Shown in pieces: positions 34,937 to 43,812 of a stretch of DNA of 64,000 nucleotides; positions within the stretch are counted from its first letter, which is position 1; every line of letters begins with the position of its first letter. The translations under genes were made by a program, and so were the position numbers. The stretch comes from Bacteroidota bacterium (GTDB lineage Bacteria > Bacteroidota > Bacteroidia > Chitinophagales > Chitinophagaceae): NCBI GenBank assembly GCA_023423405.1, contig JAFAFR010000014.1:427818-491817 (forward strand), written 5' to 3'. The notes beneath the pieces are model-generated. The model was not told the origin of the DNA. It saw only the letters and a list, made by a program, of their open reading frames with translations, and made no database searches.

Positions 34937-35242
34937 TCAGTCTACCAGCTCCATGGCCGACCGGAAAGCAATGTAGCGATTGCCCCATTTATCGAGGGTT
35001 TTTTTACGCATTCCATCTGCGAATGTGCTGATATAGCGATTGTAATGTTCGCCGCTGGGTGCAGTGAACTGGGCGGCATAAGTGGGACCATCGGCATCGT
35101 CCACTTCCAGCAGGCGAAGCAGCCGGCTACTGTTGAAACAGCCGGTGGAAAGGATTTCCGGCATGTGCTCTTCCAGCATCCAGGTCTTCCAGGAGCCGGC
35201 AATGGAATGTTCTACTTTGATGGTGATGTTGTACAGGATCAT
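34937..35242 (-). CDS. DUF4286 family protein
   Basis: 101 residues, full-length. MILYNITIKVEHSIAGSWKTWML, the middle LLRLLEVDDADGPTYAAQF and the end LDKWGNRYIAFRSAMELVD match this small conserved Bacteroidota family of unknown function (ferredoxin-like fold likely). It follows xth on the same strand by 38 bases. Confidence 0.85.
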   Translation of the reverse strand: MILYNITIKVEHSIAGSWKTWMLEEHMPEILSTGCFNSSRLLRLLEVDDADGPTYAAQFTAPSGEHYNRYISTFADGMRKKTLDKWGNRYIAFRSAMELVD

Positions 35243-35280
35243 ACGGCAGTAATTAGAGAAATCGTTGCGTGGTAAAAAGA

Positions 35281-36048
35281 TCAGATATTGATGTCAAGAA
35301 AAACAGGGCAGTGGTCGCTGTGTTTCACATCGGGATAGATATCGGCGCTTACCAGTTGATTTTCCAGGGGCTGCGTAACATTGATATAGTCGATGCGCCA
35401 GCCCTTGTTGTTGAGTCGTACGGAAGGGAAACGCTGGCTCCACCAACTGTAGCGGTGGGGCTCGGGATGAAATTTACGAAAGGTGTCCACCCAGCCCTGG
35501 CCCAGGAATTTATCCATCCAGGCCCTTTCTTCCGGCAGGAAGCCCGAAGATTTCTTATTCCCTTTCGGATCGTGTATATCGATTTCCTTATGCGCAATAT
35601 TCCAGTCGCCGCACACAATGAGTTTAGGCCTTGTCTTTTTTAACAATTCCGTATAACCGAAAAACTCTTCCAGCCACTGGTACTTGTAGGTTTGTCTTTC
35701 ATCACCCGAAGTGCCGGAAGGAAAATAAGCGTTGATCAGCGTTGTATCGCCATAGTCGGCGCGTATTACGCGGCCTTCGGAATCGCTCTGCATATAACCG
35801 TTTCCCATTTCCACCTTATCGGGCATGGTTTTGCTGAAAATAGCCACACCGCTGTATCCTTTTTTTTCGGCCGAATACCAGAAATTGTTATAACCCAGTT
35901 CCTGTATGGCCGCGTGGTTCACGTTTTCCTTGTGGGCCTTGGTTTCCTGGATGCATACCACGTCGGCGGGGTCGGTCCGGAGCCAGTCTGTAAAACCTTT
36001 GTTCATAGCGGCTCTGATACCGTTCACGTTGTAAGATATAATTCGCAT
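35281..36048 (-). CDS. xth: Exodeoxyribonuclease III
   Basis: 255 residues. AP-endonuclease fold: MRIISYNVNGIRAA at the start, CIQETKA (metal-binding Glu), CGDWNIAH and the end HSDHCPVFLDI with the catalytic Asp-His. It cuts at abasic sites and removes 3' blocks in repair. Confidence 0.95.
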   Translation of the reverse strand: MRIISYNVNGIRAAMNKGFTDWLRTDPADVVCIQETKAHKENVNHAAIQELGYNNFWYSAEKKGYSGVAIFSKTMPDKVEMGNGYMQSDSEGRVIRADYGDTTLINAYFPSGTSGDERQTYKYQWLEEFFGYTELLKKTRPKLIVCGDWNIAHKEIDIHDPKGNKKSSGFLPEERAWMDKFLGQGWVDTFRKFHPEPHRYSWWSQRFPSVRLNNKGWRIDYINVTQPLENQLVSADIYPDVKHSDHCPVFLDINI

Positions 36049-36096
36049 AAAGCCTGTATTTCTTTAATTTGTTTCCTGTTTATCAAATGTATAGAA

Positions 36097-36828
36097 ATGC
36101 CCGATTCCCCACCGATCATTCCCCCAAAAGAACAGGTATTCCTCGATGGTCCAAAGCCCCGCGCATATGAACTGGCTTTTGCCTGGCGTGTTTTTTGGCA
36201 GTTCATCAGAGGATTTCGTACCCTGCACTTTGTAGGGCCCTGCATAACCGTCTTCGGATCTGCCCGTTTCAAGGAAGATCATCCTTACTACGAACTGGCC
36301 CGGGAATGCGGCAAACGCATAGCCGAACTGGGTTTCACTACCATGACAGGCGGCGGCCCCGGCATTATGGAAGCCGCCAATCGCGGCGCTTACGAGAGCG
36401 GCGGCAATTCGGTGGGCTGCAATATTCAACTGCCCTTCGAACAGCAGCCCAATCCTTACATGCACAAATGGATCACGTTTGAACATTTTTTTGTGCGAAA
36501 AGTATTGCTGGTAAAATATTCCTATGCCTTCATCATTTTGCCCGGCGGTGTGGGTACCATGGATGAATATTTTGAGACCCTCACGCTGGTGCAAACAGGT
36601 TCCATTACGCAGTTTCCCATTGTGCTGCTTGGCAAAGCTTATTTTCAGCCCCTGGTAGATTACATGCGTTTCATGGTAGAACAGAAAACAGTGGGCGAAC
36701 ACGATCTTGATCTTGTGCTGCTCACCGATAGCATTGACGAGGCCATGGATCATATCAGTAAATACATCACCACCAATTATACCGTGAAACCCCGTAAAAA
36801 ACTATGGTGGCTTTTGGAGAAAAAATGA
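36097..36828 (+). CDS. LOG-family Rossmann-fold protein
   Basis: 243 residues from MPDSPPIIPPKEQVFLDGPK. The frame is open far upstream, but that part lies opposite xth and is not protein-like. PGGxGTxxE motif: LPGGVGTMDEYFE; and TGGGPGIMEAANRGA. LOG proteins cleave cytokinin or purine nucleotide monophosphates to release the base; in bacteria the substrate is often unclear. Confidence 0.9.
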   Translation: MPDSPPIIPPKEQVFLDGPKPRAYELAFAWRVFWQFIRGFRTLHFVGPCITVFGSARFKEDHPYYELARECGKRIAELGFTTMTGGGPGIMEAANRGAYESGGNSVGCNIQLPFEQQPNPYMHKWITFEHFFVRKVLLVKYSYAFIILPGGVGTMDEYFETLTLVQTGSITQFPIVLLGKAYFQPLVDYMRFMVEQKTVGEHDLDLVLLTDSIDEAMDHISKYITTNYTVKPRKKLWWLLEKK

Positions 36829-36855
36829 TCCCGAATCCTGTAAATTGAGCAGCAA

Positions 36856-37626
36856 TTGGAGCAAGTGAACGTAGAAACTGTTAAGAAGACCTGCACATTT
36901 TGCGGAAGCAGGATGAACGAGCAGGACATGGTCTGTTACCAGTGCGGTAGTCCAACTGTGCCGCGGGAAGAGTGGGAAGGCGCTTATGAAAAATACCGTA
37001 CCCTCATGGTGGTATTCTTCAGCATCAACCTCATCATCTGCCTTATTTTTAATTTCTGGCCGGTAGCCAGCTCATCGGTAACAGCGCTCATCATCGTGGA
37101 CATGTGCCTCTTTGCCTGCGCAGCTTATTTCGGCTGGCTCATGCGGGACCTGATAGCACCTCTTCTCTATTGGAATAAATTTTCCTGGTGGCGGGTGCTT
37201 TCCCTGGCCGCGGTAGCCATCGTGAGTGCCGTGGTCGTGAATTTTGGTGTAAAGTGGATCAATCAGCAGGTATTCAATCGTGAACTGTATTATTTCTCTT
37301 CTTTCCGTGACCTGGCTTTTCCCAGAACCACCATGTTCCTGCTGATTGCACTGTTTCCTGCCCTCTCGGAAGAACTGGCTTACCGCGGCGTACTGCAAAC
37401 AGGATTGCTCAAGATCATGCACAGCCGGCAGGCGGTAGTGGTAACGGCCTTGCTTTTCGCCATCATCCACATGAGCATCATCTCGTTTTTCTGGCTTCTT
37501 CCTTTTGCCCTGTTCCTGGGTTATGTGCGGCAGCGTACCGGAACCATCTGGTACGGCGTGCTCGTGCATTTTTGCTTCAACGCTACTACCTGTTTCCTGG
37601 AACTACATGCGCTTGGACTGATGTAA
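36856..37626 (+). CDS. CPBP intramembrane protease with N-terminal zinc ribbon
   Basis: 256 residues starting at TTG; an in-frame TAA five codons before it excludes a longer form with ATG. Residues 12-30 form a zinc ribbon (CTFCGSRMNEQDMVCYQC). Six to seven membrane helices follow, holding the CPBP motif EELAYRG near 172, FAIIHM and the later His/Asn motif in VLVHFCFNATT. Family members cleave prenylated or membrane proteins; the zinc ribbon is an added domain. Target unknown. Confidence 0.85.
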   Translation: MEQVNVETVKKTCTFCGSRMNEQDMVCYQCGSPTVPREEWEGAYEKYRTLMVVFFSINLIICLIFNFWPVASSSVTALIIVDMCLFACAAYFGWLMRDLIAPLLYWNKFSWWRVLSLAAVAIVSAVVVNFGVKWINQQVFNRELYYFSSFRDLAFPRTTMFLLIALFPALSEELAYRGVLQTGLLKIMHSRQAVVVTALLFAIIHMSIISFFWLLPFALFLGYVRQRTGTIWYGVLVHFCFNATTCFLELHALGLM

Positions 37627-37630
37627 CAGG

Positions 37631-37957
37631 TCAGTGTGTCACAAATTTCAGTCCCACGATGGAAGCGATAAGGGTGACGAGGAAAAAGAGCCGCCAGAAA
37701 GCAACCGGTTCTTTAAACAGGAAGATCCCTACCAGCACCGTGCCTACAGCGCCCACGCCGGTCCATACTGCATAGGCGGTGCCGATGGGCAGTGTTTGGG
37801 TGGCGCGGTACAGGAGGTACATGCTGATGGCGAGACACACAAAAAATCCCAGCATCCAGTACATGGCGGTGGAACCGCTGCTCTCTTTTGCCTTGCCCAG
37901 GCAGGTGGCAAAACCCACTTCAAACAAACCCGCGATGATGAGCAATATCCACTGCAT
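37631..37957 (-). CDS. SMR-family exporter of the SugE/Gdx type
   Basis: 108 residues, four membrane helices. The essential Glu13 lies in AGLFEVGFA, and GTAYAVWTGVGAVGTVLVGI is the SugE/Gdx version of the helix-3 motif. Members of this subtype export guanidinium, others quaternary amines. It is 23 bases behind metH and probably on the same message. Confidence 0.88.
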   Translation of the reverse strand: MQWILLIIAGLFEVGFATCLGKAKESSGSTAMYWMLGFFVCLAISMYLLYRATQTLPIGTAYAVWTGVGAVGTVLVGIFLFKEPVAFWRLFFLVTLIASIVGLKFVTH

Positions 37958-37980
37958 ATTAAATCGTTTACTGGTTACAG

Positions 37981-40677
37981 TTAGGCTTCTTCCTCAAGGA
38001 TGGGACGCAGCCATTTTTGTATCTCCTCCAGTTCCATGCCCTTACGGTTGGCATAGTTTTCCACCTGGTCGGGTTTGATTTTTCCCACACCAAAATACTG
38101 GCTCTGCGGATGCGAAAAATACCAGCCGCAGATGGAAGCGGCGGGATACATGGCCAGGCTTTCGGTAAGGGTGATGCCGGTTTCCGCTGTTCCGCCAAGC
38201 AGGTGAAAGAGTTTGTATTTCTCCGTATGATCGGGACAGGCGGGATAACCCGGTGCCGGCCGGATGCCCAGGTATTCTTCGCGTATCAGCGCTTCGTTGC
38301 TGAGTTTCTCTTCTTTATCGTAACCCCAGAATTCTTTGCGCACGCGCACGTGCAGGTATTCTGCAAAAGCTTCCACCAGGCGGTCGGCGAGCGCCTGCAG
38401 CATGATCTTATTGTAATCGTCGTTCTCTTTCTGGAAACGCTGGATATGCGGTTCAATGCCCTGGATCGTAACACTGAATGCGCCGATATGGTCCTGCTTG
38501 CCGGTGTCGGCGGGGGCAATGAAATCGGCGAGCGAGAAATTGGGTTGCCCGGGCGCTTTTTTGATCTGCTGGCGCAGTGTTTCGAGGTGTAAAGATTTGC
38601 CTTCTTCCGTTTGCAGCACGATGGTATCACGGCCATCTGTATTCGCTTTCCAGAAACCAATCACCGCACGGCCCTGCAGCCAGTTTTCATCGATCACCTG
38701 TTTCAGCAGGGCCTGCGCATCGTGGTAGAGTTTGGTGGCTTCCTTACCGATCACTTCGTCTTCCAGCAGTTGCGGGAATCTTCCGCCCAGTTCCCAGGCA
38801 ATGAAGAAGGGACCCCAGTCGATAAAGGGTACCAGGTCGTGCAGGCTGGCGGGCACCACCACTTTCCTGCCGGAGAAGGAGGGAGCGATGGGTTGAAAAT
38901 GATCCCAGTCAATGGCTACTTTGTTGGCTTGCGCCGTGGGAAAACCGAGGTATTGTTTGATGGTTCTTTTCTTATTGAAATCGGAGCGCAGCTTTTCATA
39001 TTCCGTGCTGGTTTGTGTCAGAAAAGCCGGTTTCTGTTCAGCGCTCAGCAGCGATCCGGCAACGGTTACGCTGCGGCTGGCGTCGAGCACATGCACCACG
39101 CCCTGGTCGTACTGCGGCGCAATTTTCACGGCCGTGTGCATGCGGCTGGTGGTGGCGCCGCCGATCAGCAGCGGTTGTTGGAGGCCGCGTCTTTTCATTT
39201 CATGGGCCACGTTCACCATTTCGTCGAGCGAGGGCGTAATGAGACCACTCAGTCCAATGATGTCCACGTTCTCTTTCACGGCGGTATCCAGGATCTTGTC
39301 GGCCGGCACCATTACACCCAGGTCAATGACATTGTATCCGTTACAGCCAAGCACAACACCCACGATGTTCTTACCGATATCGTGCACATCGCCCTTGACC
39401 GTTGCCAGCAATATTTTTGCGGCAGAACCCTGGCTGGCAGCGGGATTGTTTTTCTTTTCCTCTTCAATGAAGGGAGTGAGCCAGGCCACGCTTTTTTTCA
39501 TCACGCGCGCACTTTTCACTACCTGTGGCAGGAACATTTTTCCCGCGCCAAAAAGGTCTCCCACCACGTTCATGCCGTCCATCAGTGGTCCTTCTATCAC
39601 GTCCAGCGGACGCGGATATTTCAGGCGCGCTTCTTCCGTATCCTGGTCTATATGATCGGTAATGCCGTTGATGAGGGCATGTGTGAGGCGTGCTTCCACG
39701 GGCTCCTGCCGCCAGCTTTCGTCCTTTGTGATTTCCTTGCCCTTTGCCTTCACGGTTTCAGCAAAGGCGATCAGTTTTTCCGTGGCTTCGTTGTTATCGT
39801 TATTGCGGTTGAGGATCACATCCTCACACAACTGCCGCAGTCCCGGTTCAATTTCATCGTACACCACCAGTTGCCCGGCATTCACAATGCCCATGTCCAT
39901 ACCGGCTTTGATGGCATAGAAAAGGAATACGCTGTGCATGGCTTCGCGCACGTGGTCGTTGCCGCGGAAGGAGAAGGAAAGATTGCTCACGCCGCCGCTC
40001 ACTTTTACCAGCGGCATGCGCGCCTTGATCACTTTGGTGGCTTCAATGAAATCCACCGCATAGTTATTGTGCTCTTCCAGCCCAGTGGCGATGGCGAAAA
40101 TATTGGGATCGAAAATGATGTCCTGCGGGTCGTAACCCACTTTGTTCACCAGGATATCATAAGCGCGGGAACAGATATCGATCCTGCGCTGGAAGGTATC
40201 GGCCTGGCCGTTTTCGTCGAAGGCCATTACCACCACGGCCGCGCCGAAGAGCTTGCAGATCTTTGCTTCGCGGATGAATTTTTCTTCTCCCTCCTTCATG
40301 GAGATGGAGTTCACGATGCATTTGCCCTGCACGCATTTGAGCCCTGCCTGGATGATCTCAAACTTGGATGAGTCGATCATGATGGGGATGCGTGCGATAT
40401 CGGGTTCGCTCTGCAGGTGGTTGAGAAAAGTGGTCATGGCTTTTACGCCGTCGAGCAGGGCGTCGTCCATGTTCACGTCGAGGATCTGTGCGCCGTTTTC
40501 CACTTGTTGCCGGGCCACAGAAAGGGCCTCTTCGTAGTTGTTATCGCGGATGAGGCGGGCGAATTTTTTGGATCCGGTCACATTGGTCCTTTCCCCGACA
40601 TTGAGAAAGTTCGACTCGGGGCGCACCACCAGCGGCTCAAGGCCGGAAAGGCGGAGGTATGGGAGAATTTTGGTCAT
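37981..40677 (-). CDS. metH: Methionine synthase, folate/cobalamin/activation domains
   Basis: 898 residues. It holds the pterin-binding domain (NVGERTNVTGSKKFARLI at the start), the B12 domain with DVHDIGKNIVGVVLGCNGYNVIDLG (His is the lower axial ligand), and the C-terminal SAM-dependent reactivation domain (RPAPGYPACPDHTEK). The homocysteine-binding domain is missing from this chain and is encoded by the preceding gene, which overlaps by four bases (ATGA). Together they methylate homocysteine from methyl-folate. Confidence 0.95.
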   Translation of the reverse strand: MTKILPYLRLSGLEPLVVRPESNFLNVGERTNVTGSKKFARLIRDNNYEEALSVARQQVENGAQILDVNMDDALLDGVKAMTTFLNHLQSEPDIARIPIMIDSSKFEIIQAGLKCVQGKCIVNSISMKEGEEKFIREAKICKLFGAAVVVMAFDENGQADTFQRRIDICSRAYDILVNKVGYDPQDIIFDPNIFAIATGLEEHNNYAVDFIEATKVIKARMPLVKVSGGVSNLSFSFRGNDHVREAMHSVFLFYAIKAGMDMGIVNAGQLVVYDEIEPGLRQLCEDVILNRNNDNNEATEKLIAFAETVKAKGKEITKDESWRQEPVEARLTHALINGITDHIDQDTEEARLKYPRPLDVIEGPLMDGMNVVGDLFGAGKMFLPQVVKSARVMKKSVAWLTPFIEEEKKNNPAASQGSAAKILLATVKGDVHDIGKNIVGVVLGCNGYNVIDLGVMVPADKILDTAVKENVDIIGLSGLITPSLDEMVNVAHEMKRRGLQQPLLIGGATTSRMHTAVKIAPQYDQGVVHVLDASRSVTVAGSLLSAEQKPAFLTQTSTEYEKLRSDFNKKRTIKQYLGFPTAQANKVAIDWDHFQPIAPSFSGRKVVVPASLHDLVPFIDWGPFFIAWELGGRFPQLLEDEVIGKEATKLYHDAQALLKQVIDENWLQGRAVIGFWKANTDGRDTIVLQTEEGKSLHLETLRQQIKKAPGQPNFSLADFIAPADTGKQDHIGAFSVTIQGIEPHIQRFQKENDDYNKIMLQALADRLVEAFAEYLHVRVRKEFWGYDKEEKLSNEALIREEYLGIRPAPGYPACPDHTEKYKLFHLLGGTAETGITLTESLAMYPAASICGWYFSHPQSQYFGVGKIKPDQVENYANRKGMELEEIQKWLRPILEEEA

Positions 40678-41699
40678 GATGCTAAGCTCGTTTCAACTTC
40701 GGGTAAGGGTCGGGGTTGGAATTTCCGCACCTGTTCTGCAATGTGTCTGATATGATCGGGCGTGGTGCCGCAGCAGCCGCCTACGATGTTCACAAATCCT
40801 TCGCGGGCCCAGTCTTCCAGGAAGTGGGCGGTTTGTTCGGGTTGTTCGTCGTATTCGCCCATGGCATTGGGTAGGCCGGCATTGGGATAGGCTGAGGTAT
40901 AGCAGGCGGCTATCTGGCTCAGCTCGGCGATATGGCTGCGCATGTCGGCGGCGCCGAGGGCGCAGTTGAGTCCCACGCTGAGCGGCCGGGCATGCGCTAC
41001 TGAAATGTAAAACGCTTCCAGGGTTTGCCCGCTGAGAGTGCGGCCGCTGGCATCGGTGATGGTGCCGCTGATCATGATGGGCCGTTCGGGCAGGCCGCTT
41101 TCTGCAAAATATTGTTTGATGGCGAAGATGGCAGCCTTTGCATTGAGCGTATCGAAAATGGTTTCGATGAGCAGGAGGTCCACGCCGCCTTCCACCAGCG
41201 CCTTCACCTGTTCTGTATAGGCTGCCACTGCTTCGTCCCACAGCAGCCCGCGGTTGCCCGGGTTGTTCACGTCGGGCGATATGCTCAGGGTTTTGTTGAG
41301 GGGTCCGATGGCGCCGGCTACAAACCTTGGTTTGTCGGGGTCTTGCGCGGTGTAGTCGTCGGCTGCTTTCCGCGCCAGGCGCGCTGCGGCGAGGTTGATC
41401 TCCGCAGCCAGCTCTTCCATCTGGTAGTCGGCCAGGCTGATGCGCTGGGCATTGAAAGTGTTGGTTTCAATGATGTCGGCGCCGGCTTCCAGGTATTCAC
41501 GATGGATGGCTTCGATGATATCGGGACGGGTAAGGCAGAGCAGGTCGTTGTTGCCTTTGAGGTCCTGTGGCCAGTTGGCAAACCGCTCTCCGCGATAATC
41601 CGCTTCCTGCAATTTATACCGCTGGATCATGGTGCCCATGGCACCATCGATGATGAGTATGCGCTTTTCCAGTTCCTTTCGAATGTGCTTCATGGTCAT
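40674..41699 (-). CDS. metH: Methionine synthase, homocysteine-binding domain
   Basis: 341 residues, a complete homocysteine S-methyltransferase barrel: ILIIDGAMGTMIQRYKL, GLNCALGA and GGCCGTTPDHI give the three zinc cysteines. It equals the N-terminal third of E. coli MetH and works with the following gene product. The start is at the first ATG of MTMKHIRK; the second is equally possible. The 5' leader of about 130 bases can fold into three hairpins. Confidence 0.93.
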   Translation of the reverse strand: MTMKHIRKELEKRILIIDGAMGTMIQRYKLQEADYRGERFANWPQDLKGNNDLLCLTRPDIIEAIHREYLEAGADIIETNTFNAQRISLADYQMEELAAEINLAAARLARKAADDYTAQDPDKPRFVAGAIGPLNKTLSISPDVNNPGNRGLLWDEAVAAYTEQVKALVEGGVDLLLIETIFDTLNAKAAIFAIKQYFAESGLPERPIMISGTITDASGRTLSGQTLEAFYISVAHARPLSVGLNCALGAADMRSHIAELSQIAACYTSAYPNAGLPNAMGEYDEQPEQTAHFLEDWAREGFVNIVGGCCGTTPDHIRHIAEQVRKFQPRPLPEVETSLAS

Positions 41700-41828
41700 T
41701 CTTTTTTGAATGCAACTGCGTCCAATAAATGTGGGGAACCGGAAGGTTGGTGGTACATTTATTAGTTCAGTTTTACCGGTAACCAGTACCGGGACAGGCC
41801 GAACAATAAAGAAATCCGCCTGTGCAGG
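41700..41828 (-). promoter_or_regulatory. Folded 5' leader of metH, candidate cis-regulatory RNA
   Basis: From the probable start site to the ATG, the minus strand can form three perfect stems in order. They are ACAGGC/GCCTGT (41818-41823 with 41794-41799, 18-base loop), CCGGTA/TACCGG (41787-41792 with 41776-41781, 5-base loop) and AATAAATGT/ACATTTATT (41755-41763 with 41724-41732, 22-base loop with an inner AACC/GGTT). I see neither a B12 box nor the core of the common SAM-I riboswitch. What it senses is unknown. Confidence 0.5.
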
Positions 41829-41830
41829 TG

Positions 41831-41838
41831 CAAATATA
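41831..41838 (-). promoter_or_regulatory. -7 box of the metH operon
   Basis: TATATTTG on the minus strand, 19 bases after the recR stop. Transcription from here starts right at the first hairpin of the leader. The -33 region would lie in the last codons of recR, where only a TTT is seen. Confidence 0.55.
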
Positions 41839-41857
41839 ATAAAATACGGCCAGATCC

Positions 41858-42472
41858 TTAAACCCGGAGCTGGTCTACCGGCATCCGGTGCTGGAGGCTG
41901 CGTGCCAGGGTCATTTCATCGGCGTATTCGAGTTCGCCGCCGAAAGCGATGCCCCGGGCGATGGTGGTGATGCGGGCGGTGGTGGGTTGCAGTTTTTTCT
42001 GGATATAATAAATGGTGGTATCGCCCTGGATGGTGGGATTGAGGGCGAAGATGAGCTCGGTGACCTCGCTGTCGCGCACTCGCTGGAGCAGCGGCTCCAG
42101 GTGTAACTGGTCGGGACCTACGCCATCCAGCGGTGATATGATGCCACCCAGTACATGGTAAGTGCCGCTGTACTGTTGCGTGTTTTCGATGGCGATCACA
42201 TCGCGGATGTTTTCCACCACGCAGATGATGTCGTGCTTGCGCATCGGGTTGGCGCAGATGCTGCAGAGTTGCTCGTCGGCGATGTTGAAGCAGCGCTGGC
42301 ACAGATGCGTTTCTTTTCTCATACGTACCAGGGCTTCCGCAAATTGTTCGGTGGTGTGAACTTCCTGTTTAAGCAGGTGCAAAACCAGTCGCAGCGCGGT
42401 TTTCCGGCCAATGCCCGGAAGTTTCGCAAACTCGGCGACAGCTTTTTCCAATAAGGCGGAAGGGAGTACCAT
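41858..42472 (-). CDS. recR: Recombination protein RecR
   Basis: 204 residues. HhH segment KLPGIGRKTALRL, Cys4 zinc finger (CQRCFNIADEQLCSIC) and Toprim domain (ICVVENIRDVIAIE with YHVLGG) in the normal order. Part of the RecFOR pathway loading RecA on gaps. Confidence 0.95.
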   Translation of the reverse strand: MVLPSALLEKAVAEFAKLPGIGRKTALRLVLHLLKQEVHTTEQFAEALVRMRKETHLCQRCFNIADEQLCSICANPMRKHDIICVVENIRDVIAIENTQQYSGTYHVLGGIISPLDGVGPDQLHLEPLLQRVRDSEVTELIFALNPTIQGDTTIYYIQKKLQPTTARITTIARGIAFGGELEYADEMTLARSLQHRMPVDQLRV

Positions 42473-42476
42473 TACA

Positions 42477-42484
42477 CAAATGTA
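42477..42484 (-). promoter_or_regulatory. -7 box of recR
   Basis: TACATTTG on the minus strand ends five bases before the recR ATG, so a transcript from it would be leaderless or nearly so. Confidence 0.5.
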
Positions 42485-42547
42485 GCGCCGTCATTGTTTT
42501 GTAAAACGGAAATATATATTTTAGCCGGGCAAACCTTATACTGAATC

Positions 42548-43795
42548 ATGAAATACCCCCTGATCCCTGTACTCCTGTTGTTGCATAGCTTCGCTTTCTC
42601 TCAGAAAAACTTTGTTCCCGGAACCGTGGTGACTGCCAAAGGCGATTCGCTGCACGGCGAAATCGACGACAGGAACTGGTCAAGAAACCCGCGTAACATC
42701 AGCTTCCGGACCGGCGCGGAGCAACACACTTATGAACTTGCCGACCTGAATGGATTTGTTATAACCGGCGGCGATCATTTTGTAAAAGCGGTTGTACAGC
42801 GTTCCACCCGGCCGGTTGACATTGAGCTGCTCCGCGATGGCTTTAGCGATACCACTTTAACGGATACCGTATTTCTCCGGCAACTGGTGAAGGGGAAGTG
42901 GAGCCTGTATTCCCTGAACGTAGATAAACCGTTGTATTATTTTTCCTCCGGCGACAATGCCATTACGGAACTGCAATACAAAATTGAACCAGATCCTGCC
43001 TCACTGGGATATTTCAAAAGGAAGATTTACCGCAATCAACTGGAGGCGGTCCTTTTCCAACTGGATGAAAAAGCCGGTTACAAACGAAAGCTGGAGCGGC
43101 TCGAATACAAAGAGAAAGACCTGACGGCTTTTTTTGGGTGGCTGAACGAAGGCCAGGGATCCGCTGCCAACCAGATTGTTCGTGAAAAGAAGCAACTGGT
43201 GCATTTTTTTGCAGGGGCAGGCGTGGCATTCAACAACCTGAACATGGGCTCGGAATCCGATCAATATTTCAAAAACCTGGATATGGGCGGCTCGGTAAGG
43301 CCGGCTGTTCAGGCAGGGATAGACATTTCTTCCGGCAGGAACCAGCAGCGGCTGGTGGCCAGGGTGGAATTGTCGTGGTACCAGTTTGCTTCTTCGGGAA
43401 AGGGACATGTGCCCAAGCAGATAGGGGTAAGGGAGAAATATGTTGAATACAACCTGCAGCAGAGCAATTTGCGGCCATCCGTCAACTTGCTGTATCATAT
43501 CATTGCTTACCCGGGCTTCAGGGCGTATATTGGTGCGGGTTATGCACTTAATTTTGCAAGCTATCGCGAGAACCGGATGGATGTGGACGAGCCCGAATTC
43601 AGCCACAGTACGACCTATAAGGATTACCTCAGCTTTGAGAAAACCTGGCCCCAGGTACTGTTACGGGCTGGTGTGATGTTCAACGGAAAGCTGGAAGCCG
43701 CTCTGAACTATGGCTGCTATGGAAGTTTTTCGGCCTATCCGGGTTATACCGTGAAGCCTTCTTCCCTGCAATTGCAATTCAATTATCGGTTCTAA
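42548..43795 (+). CDS. Outer-membrane beta-barrel protein, tandem copy 1
   Basis: 415 residues. Signal peptide to about Ser19 (LLLLHSFAFSQ). An N-terminal region (KNFVPGTVVTAKGDSLHGEID to about 215) precedes a C-terminal part with alternating strands that ends in LQLQFNYRF; a final aromatic is the insertion signal of outer-membrane barrels. Very close to copy 3 and less so to copy 2. Function unknown; no TonB-dependent features. Confidence 0.75.
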   Translation: MKYPLIPVLLLLHSFAFSQKNFVPGTVVTAKGDSLHGEIDDRNWSRNPRNISFRTGAEQHTYELADLNGFVITGGDHFVKAVVQRSTRPVDIELLRDGFSDTTLTDTVFLRQLVKGKWSLYSLNVDKPLYYFSSGDNAITELQYKIEPDPASLGYFKRKIYRNQLEAVLFQLDEKAGYKRKLERLEYKEKDLTAFFGWLNEGQGSAANQIVREKKQLVHFFAGAGVAFNNLNMGSESDQYFKNLDMGGSVRPAVQAGIDISSGRNQQRLVARVELSWYQFASSGKGHVPKQIGVREKYVEYNLQQSNLRPSVNLLYHIIAYPGFRAYIGAGYALNFASYRENRMDVDEPEFSHSTTYKDYLSFEKTWPQVLLRAGVMFNGKLEAALNYGCYGSFSAYPGYTVKPSSLQLQFNYRF

Positions 43796-43812
43796 CTGCT
43801 TATACAACTTTT

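Noticed and set aside
35692..36096. N-terminal extension of the LOG protein
   Set aside because: It lies antisense to xth and has no protein-like features; the ATG at 36097 gives a normal LOG start.
38611..40371. Long open frame of 586 codons opposite metH
   Set aside because: Rich in His, Phe and Gly as expected from the antisense of a coding frame; metH itself is certain.
41700..41828. Cobalamin riboswitch before metH
   Set aside because: No B12-box-like sequence and the leader is too short for that class.
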